From Amycolatopsis sp. NBC_01480 (GTDB lineage: Bacteria; Actinomycetota; Actinomycetes; Mycobacteriales; Pseudonocardiaceae): a stretch of 64,000 nt of DNA. This document shows, in pieces, positions 24,831 to 32,818 of this stretch. The notes below the pieces were generated by a model. The model did not search any database and was not told the origin of the DNA. It saw only the letters and a program-made list of their open reading frames with translations. Position 1 is the stretch's first letter; each line of letters opens with the position of its first letter. A program made the position numbers and the translations under genes. Where the stretch lies: assembly GCF_036227205.1 (NCBI RefSeq), contig NZ_CP109442.1, positions 9,300,001 through 9,364,000 on the forward strand, written 5' to 3'.

Positions 24831-25022
24831 TGATCAACAGTGCGCCCGGCGCACGCGGCGTGTCACCGGTCGTCACGCGGATGCAGAGCAACACCCGGCG
24901 GATGGCGCAAGGAACCGTCGCCCAGCGCACACGCTGAGGCGCCTGTGAGTTGCTTGCCGCGCCTACGGATCCGACGAAATCACCGCCGGTGCATCAGGTT
25001 TGGAATGTGCCCGCGCGATTGC

Positions 25023-26594
25023 CTACTTCTTTGCCGTCCCCCCGAGCGCTTTCAGCAACGCGGCGCCATCCGGTGAGCCGAGGCCGGTACAAGCATCCCA
25101 GCCACCGGAGGCCGAGTACGCGCCGTTGGTTCCGGAGGTGATGTCGCGGAAACCGGGCTGGACCGTGCCCGGCTTCACGCCGCCGTAGAGCTGCGTGTGG
25201 ACGAGCCCGAACCGGCGGCCGGCGGATTGGGCGAGCCGGCAGAGCAGCGCGGCCCACAACGGCGCGACCGCGCTGGTCCCGCCGATCACCGATTCCTGGC
25301 CGTCGACCAGGATCCGGTAGCCGGTGGCCGGGTCCGCGTTGCCCGCGACGTCGGGGACGCCGCGTCCGGTGCCGCCGCCCGCGCGCGCCGGCACGCCTGC
25401 CGTGGTCTGGAACGCGGGGGGCGGGAACGCGTCGCTGACGCCGCCGCCGGTCGAGCCGCCGCCGGTGGTGTTCCAGACCGTTTCGGCCGTGATCGTGGCA
25501 GGCGGGGTGGCCTCGAGGCGGGTGCCGCCGCAGGCCAGGGCGTGCGGGCTGGACGCCGGGAAGTCGACGTGCTGCGCGTTGTCGGACTGGCCGTCGGTGC
25601 TGCCGTTGTCACCGCTGGCGACGCACACGGTCACCCCGAGCGCGGCGGCGTCGGCGAAGGCCTGGTCCATCGCGGTCCGCGCCTGGCCGGTCCACGCGTC
25701 CTCGGACTGGCCCCAGCTGATGCTGACCGCGGTCGGCGTCGGGGTGGCGTGCACGGCGGTGCTCACGGCGTCGAGGAAACCCTGGTCGGTGTTCGGCGCG
25801 AAGTAGACGAGCTGGGCGGCCCGCGGGGCGAGCGCGCCGACCACCTCGATGTCCAGCAGCACCTCGCCGTCGGCCGACGAGGGGTCGCCGGTGGGAGCGT
25901 TCTTGGCGCCGTCGACCTCGACGGCGGTGACCTGCGGCGGGGTGATCTTGAGGCCGCCGAAGTAAGTGGTGAGGTCCCCGGGCTTGAAGCCGCCGCCCAG
26001 TTCGATGATGGCGACGGTCTGGCCCGTGCCGTCCGTGCCGTCTGGGAACGCGTAGAGCTGGCCCAGCTGATCCGGGGTGAAGCCCTGCGACGCGGCGGGC
26101 TGCGCGTGCAGGCGGAACTGGGCGCGGCTCTGCGGACGGTCGTCCAGGCCCAGCACCCCGACCACGACGTCCGCCAGCTCGGCGGGCAGGTGCAGGTCGC
26201 CGGACCGGGCGCGGTGCTCGAAAGCGCCGCCACCGGGGGTGGTGGACCGCACCACGTTCAGCTCGGTCCCGAAGAACGTCGCCATGGCCTGCGCCGTTCC
26301 GCTGACGGAAACCCGCCGTGATCCGGCGTGCGTGTCGGTGATCGTGAGGCCCGCTCCGGTGAGCACCTCCTGCACGCGCTGGAGATCTTCCTCAGCCGCA
26401 CCGTAACGCTCGGCCAGCTCGGCCGGCGTGATGGTGGCGGGGCCGGTGACCAGCTCCGGGTCGAGTTCTGCTCGGCGACGGAGCAGAACTGTCGCGGTCA
26501 CGGTGCCGGATGGCTCGACCGGGCGGAGCACTTCGGCGCCGGCCAGCTCGGACCGGGCACTGCCTGGGAGGACGACGGGTGACGGCGCGTTCAT
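25023..26594 (-). CDS. Sedolisin-family (S53) serine-carboxyl peptidase
   Basis: 523 residues. An N-terminal prodomain (LDPELVTGPATITPAELAERYGAAEEDLQRVQEVLTGAGL) of Pro-kumamolisin type precedes the catalytic domain. The E-x3-D pair is in GEVLLDIEVVGA near residue 243, the oxyanion Asp in ASGDNGST near 330, and the nucleophile in GGTSAVAP near 438. The C-terminal DITSGTNG and GWDACTGLGSPDG segments form the usual calcium site. No signal peptide is visible from ATG 26594, yet family members are mostly secreted acid proteases. Confidence 0.92.
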   Translation of the reverse strand: MNAPSPVVLPGSARSELAGAEVLRPVEPSGTVTATVLLRRRAELDPELVTGPATITPAELAERYGAAEEDLQRVQEVLTGAGLTITDTHAGSRRVSVSGTAQAMATFFGTELNVVRSTTPGGGAFEHRARSGDLHLPAELADVVVGVLGLDDRPQSRAQFRLHAQPAASQGFTPDQLGQLYAFPDGTDGTGQTVAIIELGGGFKPGDLTTYFGGLKITPPQVTAVEVDGAKNAPTGDPSSADGEVLLDIEVVGALAPRAAQLVYFAPNTDQGFLDAVSTAVHATPTPTAVSISWGQSEDAWTGQARTAMDQAFADAAALGVTVCVASGDNGSTDGQSDNAQHVDFPASSPHALACGGTRLEATPPATITAETVWNTTGGGSTGGGVSDAFPPPAFQTTAGVPARAGGGTGRGVPDVAGNADPATGYRILVDGQESVIGGTSAVAPLWAALLCRLAQSAGRRFGLVHTQLYGGVKPGTVQPGFRDITSGTNGAYSASGGWDACTGLGSPDGAALLKALGGTAKK

Positions 26595-26665
26595 CCATCC
26601 ATCGTCACCCCGCCCGGTGACCGCCACCAACCGCGAGACGGGTGACCCGGGGGCACACTGAGCCG

Positions 26666-27502
26666 ATGGAGTACGTCAGCCGGGTGCCCGCTCCGCCGCT
26701 CGAGGAGTTCATCGACGACCTCTACTGCCTGACCGGGACGCCGGGGCGGCGGCTGATGAGCGTCCCGCCGATGCCGTCGGCGCACCTGTACCTCAACCTG
26801 GGCGGACCGGCGCGCCTGTGGGATTCCGACCCCGCGGTGCCGCCCGCCGTGCTGGCCGACGGCTGGTTCATGGGGGTGTGGACCCGGCGGTTCCTGTTCG
26901 AATACCCCGAGCGGGTGCGGCTGGTCGGGGTGCATTTCAAGCCCTGGGGGATCTCGCCGTTCGCCGAGCTGCCGGCCACCGAGCTGCGGGATCGCTGGGT
27001 GCCGGTCGACGCCGTCTGGAAACGGTCCTTGGACCGGATCCGCAACCAGGTCGGCGACACCACGTCGGCGGCCGGGACATTGCGAGTAGTGGAGGACGAG
27101 CTGCGAGCACGGCTGGCCCCTTCGCGCGGTCTCGACCTGGTCCAGTACACCGGCGGGCGGCTGGCGGCGTCGCACGGCACGGTCCCGGTCGGTGCGCTGA
27201 CCGGCCTCGCCGGGGTGAGCGGCAATCACCTGGCCGCGCAGTTCAAGGCGCACGTCGGGGTCACCCCGAAGCGGATGGCGCGGATTTACCGGTTCTCGCG
27301 GGCGATCCTGTCCGTGGACGCTCGGCGCCCGGTCGACTGGTCGGCGCTCGCCCATACGATGGGCTACTTCGACCTGGCCCACTTCAGCCGCGAGTTCAAG
27401 GACTTCACCGGCCACACGCCGACCGCGTACCTGGATCTGCGGCGCCGTTTCCCCACCGAGCGGGAGTTCCCGCCGGACCACGGCCCGATGCCCGCCGAGT
27501 GA
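26666..27502 (+). CDS. AraC-family regulator with N-terminal DUF6597-like domain
   Basis: 278 residues. The N-terminal sensor (LMSVPPMPSAHLYLNLGGPARLW, LVGVHFKPWGISPFAELP) is the DUF6597 type. The C-terminal double HTH runs from about residue 165 (VGALTGLAGVSGNHLAAQFKAHVGVTPKRMARIYRFSRAI) to MGYFDLAHFSREFKDFTGHTPTAYL. It starts at ATG 26666 and ends 74 bases before a reductase-like gene on the same strand, a frequent pairing. Confidence 0.88.
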   Translation: MEYVSRVPAPPLEEFIDDLYCLTGTPGRRLMSVPPMPSAHLYLNLGGPARLWDSDPAVPPAVLADGWFMGVWTRRFLFEYPERVRLVGVHFKPWGISPFAELPATELRDRWVPVDAVWKRSLDRIRNQVGDTTSAAGTLRVVEDELRARLAPSRGLDLVQYTGGRLAASHGTVPVGALTGLAGVSGNHLAAQFKAHVGVTPKRMARIYRFSRAILSVDARRPVDWSALAHTMGYFDLAHFSREFKDFTGHTPTAYLDLRRRFPTEREFPPDHGPMPAE

Positions 27503-27576
27503 TTTTTTACAAGCGCGGCCGCCCCGGGACGAGAAGGATCAGGGGGCGAACGCTTGAGGGAACCCGAGGAGAGCCA

Positions 27577-28188
27577 GTGGGCACGGTAATCATGCACAAC
27601 GTGGTGTCGGTGGACGGCTTCATCGCCGACGAGAAGGACGGCGTCGGGCCGCTGCACGAGTGGTACTTCAGCGGGGACACCCCGATCACCGGCAGCGACG
27701 ACCCGGAGTTCGATCATTCCGGGAGCGGGAGCTCCTTCAGAGTCTCCCGGGCGTCGGCGGGTTATGTGCGGGAGATGTGGCAGGCGATCGGCGTGATCGT
27801 GATGGGCCGCCGGCTGTTCGACCTGGTGAACGGCTGGGAGGGCCGTCCGCCCACGGGTGAGCACGTGGTCGTGGTGTCGCACCGGCCCAAGCCCGAGGGC
27901 TGGCATCCCGAGGCGTCGTACCATTTCGCCGGCGATATCACGACCGCGATCGCCAAGGCCCAGGAACTCGCCGGGGACCGCGCCATCGCGGTGAACGCCG
28001 GCGACGTGGGCGGCCAGCTCCTCGCCGCGGGCCTGGTGGACGAGGTGGCGATGGACGTGGTCCCGGTGGTCTTCGGCTCCGGCAAACGCTACTTCGGCGG
28101 CATCGACGGGCAGGTCTTGCTGGAGGATCCCCACGTGGTCGTCCAGGGCGACCGGGTGCTGCACTTGAAGTTCAAGGTCCGCCGTTAG
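27577..28188 (+). CDS. Dihydrofolate-reductase-fold protein (RibD C-terminal domain)
   Basis: 203 residues. VVSVDGFIADEKDGVGPLHEWYF, IGVIVMGRRLFDLVNGWEGRPP and VNAGDVGGQLLAAGLVDEVAMDVVPVVFGSGKRYFGG are the standard motifs of the small single-domain RibD_C/YyaP family. These probably bind NADPH, but true DHFR or pyrimidine reductase activity has rarely been shown. GTG 27577 has GAGGAG 5 bases upstream. Downstream of the AraC gene and likely in its operon. Confidence 0.85.
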   Translation: MGTVIMHNVVSVDGFIADEKDGVGPLHEWYFSGDTPITGSDDPEFDHSGSGSSFRVSRASAGYVREMWQAIGVIVMGRRLFDLVNGWEGRPPTGEHVVVVSHRPKPEGWHPEASYHFAGDITTAIAKAQELAGDRAIAVNAGDVGGQLLAAGLVDEVAMDVVPVVFGSGKRYFGGIDGQVLLEDPHVVVQGDRVLHLKFKVRR

Positions 28189-28249
28189 CCGGCGGCGCTT
28201 CGGTCCACCGGTATCCGGCGAGGCGCCGGCGGTTGTCATCAACCTGCCA

Positions 28250-28615
28250 CTAGACTAGTGAATGCACTGCCGTGTAAGCGAACAACGCGCCGCCGACACC
28301 GGCGGCGACGCTGACGACCACGTTCATCACCGCGGCGACGTACGCCTTGCGCTCGGCCAGGCGGAGCGTCTCGTAGCTGAACGTGCTGTACGTCGTCAGC
28401 GCGCCGCAGAACCCCGTGCCGGCGAAAGCGAGCACGGCCGACGGCAGGGCCGAGCCCGCGCCGGCCAGCGAGCCGAGGATGAGGCAGCCCACCAGGTTCA
28501 CCGCGAAGGTGCCCCACGGGAACTCGGTCTCGTGGCGCGTCTGCACGGCACGGTCGGTGAGGTAGCGCAGCGGCGCGCCCAGCACGGCGCCCGCGAAGAC
28601 CAGCAGCAGCGTCAC
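28250..28615 (-). CDS. crcB: Fluoride channel subunit CrcB/Fluc
   Basis: 121 residues with four membrane helices. GAPLRYLTD, the PWGTFAVNLVGCLILG helix and GFCGALTTYSTFSYE are Fluc signatures; the TTYSTF stretch carries the pore phenylalanine and the sodium-binding region. Fluc channels are antiparallel dimers that expel F-. Its start overlaps the stop of the second crcB gene by four bases, so the pair probably forms a heterodimer. Confidence 0.93.
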   Translation of the reverse strand: MTLLLVFAGAVLGAPLRYLTDRAVQTRHETEFPWGTFAVNLVGCLILGSLAGAGSALPSAVLAFAGTGFCGALTTYSTFSYETLRLAERKAYVAAVMNVVVSVAAGVGGALFAYTAVHSLV

Positions 28616-29160
28616 GACCGCACCGTCCTTTCCGGACGGACGGCTCGGGTGAGCGCCACCCCCGCCAGCACGGCGAGCAACGCGGCCACCACCGTGCCAC
28701 CGAGGTAACCGAACGCGAGCGGCACGGACCCCGGCTGCAGCAGCCCGCGCGTTTCGACCGCATAGGTGGAAAACGTGGTGAACCCGCCGAGGAAACCGAC
28801 GCCGAGGAACGGCCGCGCGAGGCGGTGCACGGGACGGATCTCGGTGAGCACGACCATGAGCACACCGATCAGGAAACAGCCGGCGACGTTGGTCAGGAAG
28901 GTGCCCCAGGGAAAGCGTCCGGGCAGGGTCGGCAGTGCTGTGGCGAGGCCGTAGCGGGCCAGTGCGCCCAGGCCGCCGCCGAGCGCGATCACGGCGAGTA
29001 CTGGGCCTTGGCCTTGGCGGAGTTCGCGGCGGTGGGACTGGACCCGGAGGTCGACGTCGGGGTCGATCGGCTCGGTCAGGTCAGGTTGATCGGGGTGGCC
29101 GGACCGGTTGTCCTGATCGGACCGGCTGTTCTGGTGGGACCGGCTGTTCTGGTGGGACAC
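28612..29160 (-). CDS. crcB: Fluoride channel subunit CrcB/Fluc, with repetitive N-terminal tail
   Basis: 182 residues. The channel domain starts near residue 52 (VLAVIALGGGLGALARYGL) and contains RFPWGTFLTNVAGCFLIG and GFLGGFTTFSTYAVE. The hydrophilic first 50 residues include a short direct repeat (SHQNSRSHQNSRSDQDNRS), matched by repeated ACCGGCTGTTCTGGTGGG in the DNA. GTG 29160 has AGGAG 8 bases upstream, within the control region of a probable fluoride riboswitch. First gene of the crcB pair. Confidence 0.92.
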   Translation of the reverse strand: MSHQNSRSHQNSRSDQDNRSGHPDQPDLTEPIDPDVDLRVQSHRRELRQGQGPVLAVIALGGGLGALARYGLATALPTLPGRFPWGTFLTNVAGCFLIGVLMVVLTEIRPVHRLARPFLGVGFLGGFTTFSTYAVETRGLLQPGSVPLAFGYLGGTVVAALLAVLAGVALTRAVRPERTVRS

Positions 29161-29169
29161 AGCGTCTCT

Positions 29170-29272
29170 CCTACTCCGCTTCGGGCACGGTTCGTCCCGG
29201 TTCGAGTAGGGACTGTTGGCGGCGATCGCCGCGGTTGTCCGGGAGTCCCGGAACGGCGAGCCCCACCGCCGT
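29170..29272 (-). promoter_or_regulatory. Probable fluoride (crcB) riboswitch with SD-sequestering platform
   Basis: Reading leftward from 29270, GGCGGTGGGGCTCGCC, a CCGGG-ACT-CCCGG hairpin, AACCGC, a GGCGATCGCC stem and AGTCCCTAC (ending 29206) follow the fluoride aptamer order GGNGATGGNGTTCGCC, AACCGC, stem, NNCNCCTAC. GGGGCT can pair with AGTCCC as expected. CCTACTC of the aptamer end (29204-29210) is also perfectly complementary to GAGTAGG (29170-29176), which overlaps the crcB SD, suggesting translational control. TATAGT at 29280-29285 is a good -10 box placed to start transcription at the aptamer. Confidence 0.65.
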
Positions 29273-29288
29273 GCCGGGGACTATACCG

Positions 29289-29951
29289 TCAGGGCGCGGG
29301 GGTTCGCAGGGCGGTCAGCGCGGGCGCGAACATGGTGGCCTTGATCGCGCCGAGGGTGCCGCGGTCCTTGCCGGCGAGGTCGCGGACCACGGTGGTCGCC
29401 GTTTCGAGGAGTGTGGCTTCGTCGGCCGTCGCGTCGACCAGTCCCAGGTCACGGGCTTGCGGGCCGGCGAAACGCCGTCCGGTGGTCATCGACGCGATCG
29501 CGGCCGAGGGAGTCAGCTTGCCCTGCAGCAGCGCCGCCATGCCCGGGGTGAACGGGATGTTGATGTCGGCCTCGGGGAAGCAGAAGTAGCCGCGGTCGGC
29601 GCGCATCACGCGGAAGTCGTGGGCCATGGCGAACATCGCGCCGGCGCCGAAGGCATGCCCGTTGACGGCGGCGACCGTGGGCACCGGCAGCTCCAGCATC
29701 CGCGCGAGCACCTCCTGCACGTCCGCGACGTACTTGCCGGCCTCGTCGCCGTGGCTCATCAGCCATTCCAGGTCGAGGCCGTTGGAGTAGAACTTCCCCC
29801 CGCCGACCGTGACGAGCGCCGCGGCCTCGGACCCGGCCACGACGGTGTCAAGCAGGGAATTGGCCTCCTCCAGCCAATCCGGGGAGAACCGGTTCTCCCC
29901 GTCACCGAGGTTCAGGACGAAAACGGCTTCGTGACGGGAAAGCTCAGGCAT
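29289..29951 (-). CDS. Enoyl-CoA hydratase/isomerase family protein
   Basis: 220 residues, a short crotonase. The oxyanion-hole segments are GGGKFYSNGLDLEWL (near residue 52) and NGHAFGAGAMFAMAHDFRVM (near 98), and the catalytic-type Glu lies in YFCFPEADINIPF. The length and the single acidic residue resemble delta3,delta2-enoyl-CoA isomerases. It follows the TetR gene by 48 bases on the same strand; its 3' end carries the promoter of the crcB riboswitch. Confidence 0.85.
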   Translation of the reverse strand: MPELSRHEAVFVLNLGDGENRFSPDWLEEANSLLDTVVAGSEAAALVTVGGGKFYSNGLDLEWLMSHGDEAGKYVADVQEVLARMLELPVPTVAAVNGHAFGAGAMFAMAHDFRVMRADRGYFCFPEADINIPFTPGMAALLQGKLTPSAAIASMTTGRRFAGPQARDLGLVDATADEATLLETATTVVRDLAGKDRGTLGAIKATMFAPALTALRTPAP

Positions 29952-29999
29952 GGCGGAGTCCTTTTCAGACGGTCGGATCGGGCTTGGGACGGGGTGGGC

Positions 30000-30815
30000 T
30001 CAGCCGGTGGACGCGCGCCGCGGGCGGTCCGGCGGTGGCAGGGCGAGGACGGCGCGTACGGCGGCGGCCAACCGTCGACGCGTTTCAGGCCCCGCCGCTC
30101 CGTACGCAGCGAGGTCACGCTTCAACAGGGCAGTCGGCAGGTCGACGACGCAGGTGGTGATCACCTCGACGGCCGCCCCGTCACCGCGCTGCCACAGCTC
30201 ACGCGCCAGCCGGACGAGCAGCCGGACGAGCCGCTTGTCGAGGGCATGCAGGTCTTCCAGCACGTCCTCAGGCAGCTGCGGCCCGAGGATCCGATCGGGC
30301 GAAACAGTCAACATCAGCCGCGCCGCCTCCGGCCGCAGCTCCGCGACGACCGCGGACGTATCCGCAGCCGCCACCACAGCGGCGACAGCCGGGGAATCCG
30401 CAGCGCTGACGGCCCCGCCAACCACAGGCAACCCCGCCGCACCCACGACCCCGCCAACCAAAGGCAACGCCGCGGCACCCACGGCCTCGGCGGCAGCAGT
30501 CAGGTCCGCACCGCCCGCCACCCCCGCGGGAGCAGGCAAGCCCACACCGCCATCCGACGCCGCGAGTGGCCCGCCGCCGGCCAGGGCCTGCTCGACCAGC
30601 TGGGTCTGGACGTCGAGGAAATACCCGGCCCCGCGCAGCCACGCGCGGCCGATCAAGGCGGGCAGCGAGCCGAAGCTGTGGTAAATCGTGCTGTTCGGCA
30701 CCCCGGCCGCGACCGCCAGGCCGCGCACAGTGACCTCCTCGGGGCCGACGTCGGCGATCAGCCGCTCGGCGACGTCCAGCAGCCGTTCGGGGTCGTGGAT
30801 CCGCGGGCGGGGCAT
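30000..30815 (-). CDS. TetR-family regulator with Ala/Val/Gly-rich insert
   Basis: 271 residues. The HTH (PERLLDVAERLIADVGPEEVTVRGLAVAAGVPNSTIYHSFGSLPALIGRAWLR) is normal, but about residues 80-163 are a low-complexity insert with internal repeats (AAALPLVGGVVGAAGLPVVGGAVSAADSPAVAAVVAAADTSAVVAEL) not found in ordinary TetR proteins of about 190-200 residues. ATG 30815 is used. A near-palindrome GGAACA-AG-TGCTCC lies at 30831-30844, upstream of the start, and may be its operator. Probable regulator of the downstream crotonase. Confidence 0.85.
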   Translation of the reverse strand: MPRPRIHDPERLLDVAERLIADVGPEEVTVRGLAVAAGVPNSTIYHSFGSLPALIGRAWLRGAGYFLDVQTQLVEQALAGGGPLAASDGGVGLPAPAGVAGGADLTAAAEAVGAAALPLVGGVVGAAGLPVVGGAVSAADSPAVAAVVAAADTSAVVAELRPEAARLMLTVSPDRILGPQLPEDVLEDLHALDKRLVRLLVRLARELWQRGDGAAVEVITTCVVDLPTALLKRDLAAYGAAGPETRRRLAAAVRAVLALPPPDRPRRASTG

Positions 30816-30935
30816 GAGCCCGAGAGTAACGGAACAAGTGCTCCACAACCACCGTGAAGCCGTTGCCGAACATCACCAGAACGCTCACGCCCGGCCCCAA
30901 GCGGAACCCGACTGAGCCCAGAGCGCCGAACCGCC

Positions 30936-31223
30936 TCAGTGGGCCACGAAAACGCAGTTGGCGCCGCTGCGGTCGGGCACGTCCGGGTCGTCCAGCCAGT
31001 GGCCGCCGGCGGCCAGGTAGCGGAAGTGCAGGGTCGCGCTGGGGCGGACTTCCACGGCGGCCGAGCGGGTGCCGTTGGAGCGCTTGCGCAGCAGGTGCCG
31101 GCCGGGCGACCAGCCGTTGAAGTCACCGACGACGCTGACGGGTCCGGGCGGGGCGTCCTGCGGGAGGACGAAGGTGACCTTCCTCGCCTCGCGGCCGTCC
31201 CGGACCGGGCTGGTCTTGATCAC
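30936..31223 (-). CDS. Isoamylase-early-set / CBM48-like glycogen-recognition protein
   Basis: 95 residues forming one Ig-like sandwich: KVTFVLPQDAPPGPVSVVGDFNGWSPGRHLLRKRSNGTRSAAVEVRPSATLHFRYLAAGGHWLDDP. VSVVGDFNGW is the carbohydrate-binding core shared with GlgB and AMPK-beta. GTG 31223 is chosen because GAAAGGAA stands 9 bases before it. Stand-alone copies are common in actinomycetes; their role is unproven. Confidence 0.85.
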   Translation of the reverse strand: MIKTSPVRDGREARKVTFVLPQDAPPGPVSVVGDFNGWSPGRHLLRKRSNGTRSAAVEVRPSATLHFRYLAAGGHWLDDPDVPDRSGANCVFVAH

Positions 31224-31343
31224 GCGCGCGATTCCTTTCGTGGGTGCGGCTCGCCGGTGAGCCATTCCGGTTGACCCGCAAAGGGTTCCACGCCCGCCCG
31301 CGCGCCGGCGCGTGAACCGCGCTCCCGTCCGGGTGAACCGGGC

Positions 31344-32369
31344 TCAGGCCCGGCGGCCGCGGACCTCCTTGACGGTCTTGTTCGGGAACCGCCGCTCCAC
31401 ATGGGACCCGGCCGGCGAGCCCGGGGTGACGTAGATCGTCTCCTCCTTGTCCTGCAACGGCCTCAGCACATCTCGCATGAACCCCTTGCGGTCCTCCAGG
31501 TACGGGCCGAGCACGTCCTCCCCCGCCGGGCACACGGCCATGCAGTACGCCGCCTTGTAGTTGGCCTTGAAGGAAAGGCTCTGCCACATCGACGCGTTCT
31601 CCGAATCGGTGACGCGCTCGCGGAAGTCCGAGCCGTCCGCGCTGTCCGCGACGGTCTCGACCCAGTCGGTGAAGCCGCCCATGAACTCGCGGTAGTTGTG
31701 CGTGGAGCAGGCCGCCCAGTCGAACTCGCCGGCCTTGCCGATCGCGCCGACCGGGCACGCGGCGACGCACAGCTTGCACTCCACGCACGGGTTGTAGTCC
31801 AGCGGCTCGCCGTACTCGCCCACCTCCGCGTCGACCAGGAGCGTGGCCAGCAGGACGAAGTTGCCGAACTTCGGGTGGATCACGTTGCGGTGGATGCCCA
31901 TCACGCCGAGGCCCGCCGCGACCGCGACGGTCTTGTGCGCCACCACCCAGATCCGGCCCGGGTAGCGGTCCATCTCCATCGGGAAGGTGGCCGACGGGTT
32001 CAGCACCCGGTGCCCCGCGTCCTGCAGCGCGCGGGTGATGGCGCGCGCGGCCTCGTTGATGATCTCGCCACTGCGGTGGAACTCCTGGTTCGCGACGCTG
32101 CGGGCCGGCGTGCGCACGTTGTCCCGGTTCATCCGCACCACCAGCGAAATCAGGCTGCGGGTTCCGGGCAGGGCGCCGAGCACGTGCGGCCGCTCCCCCT
32201 CCAGGTCGGGGTGGTCGAGCGAGACGGCGGCGACGTCGTCGGCCCCGGCCTCCAGCGCCAGCTCCCGCAGCCAGGCCGTGTCGATCGGACCGGGCCTCGG
32301 CGGCGTCCCACGCTCCAGCACGGCGCGGACCGACGGGTGGCGGGCGAGCTTCGGCGGCAGGTCGGGCAC
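31344..32369 (-). CDS. QueG-like 4Fe-4S oxidoreductase
   Basis: 341 residues. Two ferredoxin-like cysteine clusters appear: NPCVECKLCVAACPVGAIG near residue 204, and later ACSTHNY plus YCMAVCPAGED near 281-288. LGVMGIHRNVIHPKFGNFVLLATLL resembles the QueG/reductive dehalogenase core that precedes its clusters. A cobalamin-dependent reductase is possible but no B12 motif is certain. GTG 32369 has GAGGAG 5 bases upstream and is preferred over TTG 32399. The nearest functional link is the distant TGT-like gene at 23.7 kb, which is speculative. Confidence 0.75.
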   Translation of the reverse strand: MPDLPPKLARHPSVRAVLERGTPPRPGPIDTAWLRELALEAGADDVAAVSLDHPDLEGERPHVLGALPGTRSLISLVVRMNRDNVRTPARSVANQEFHRSGEIINEAARAITRALQDAGHRVLNPSATFPMEMDRYPGRIWVVAHKTVAVAAGLGVMGIHRNVIHPKFGNFVLLATLLVDAEVGEYGEPLDYNPCVECKLCVAACPVGAIGKAGEFDWAACSTHNYREFMGGFTDWVETVADSADGSDFRERVTDSENASMWQSLSFKANYKAAYCMAVCPAGEDVLGPYLEDRKGFMRDVLRPLQDKEETIYVTPGSPAGSHVERRFPNKTVKEVRGRRA

Positions 32370-32469
32370 ACGGACTCCTCGGTCGGTCTGATTTTCCAAC
32401 TGACTGTCTCACGTGCTGAGTCGTGTTTCAAGACCGGCTTGAGCGCCCCGGGCGTGGTGGACTCGTCGC

Positions 32470-32818
32470 ATGGACGCCGACCGGGGCTGACTGCGGCGGC
32501 AGTGGGATTCCTACGCCCCGCGGTACGACCGCTCGATGGGTTTCGCCGAACGGCTGCAGTTCGGCGGCGGCCGGGAGCGGGTCTGCTCGCGCACGTCCGG
32601 CGCGGTGCTGGAAGTCGCGGTGGGCGCGGGCCGGAACCTGCCCGCCTACCCGCGGGAGTGCGGCTGACGGCGGTGGACCTGAGCCCGGCGATGCTCGCCC
32701 GGAGATGCACCGGCTTTTGCGGCCGGGCGGGCAGCTCGTGGCTGCTGGACCACGTCGGCAGCCACCACCGCGTTGTCCACTTCGGACAGAAGCTGCTGGA
32801 GCGCACCACGCTGCGGCG
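32470..32818 (+). pseudogene. Class I SAM methyltransferase pseudogene
   Basis: From ATG 32470 the frame hits TGA at 32488, then continues RRQWDSYAPRYDRSMGFAERLQFGGGRERVCS, GAVLEVAVGAGRNLPAYP, another stop, and in a shifted frame VRLTAVDLSPAMLARR. The sequence then jumps to EMHRLLRPGGQL and, shifted again, WLLDHVGSHHRVVHFGQKLLERTT. The motif order is that of UbiE-like methyltransferases with the middle third deleted. Two in-frame stops, frame changes and the deletion mark it as dead. Its end meets the stop of the convergent FAH gene. Confidence 0.75.

Noticed and set aside
29195..29214. tRNA T-arm (GGTTCGAGT between complementary GTCCC/GGGAC)
   Set aside because: No acceptor, D or anticodon arms surround it; the segment fits the platform of the fluoride riboswitch on the other strand.
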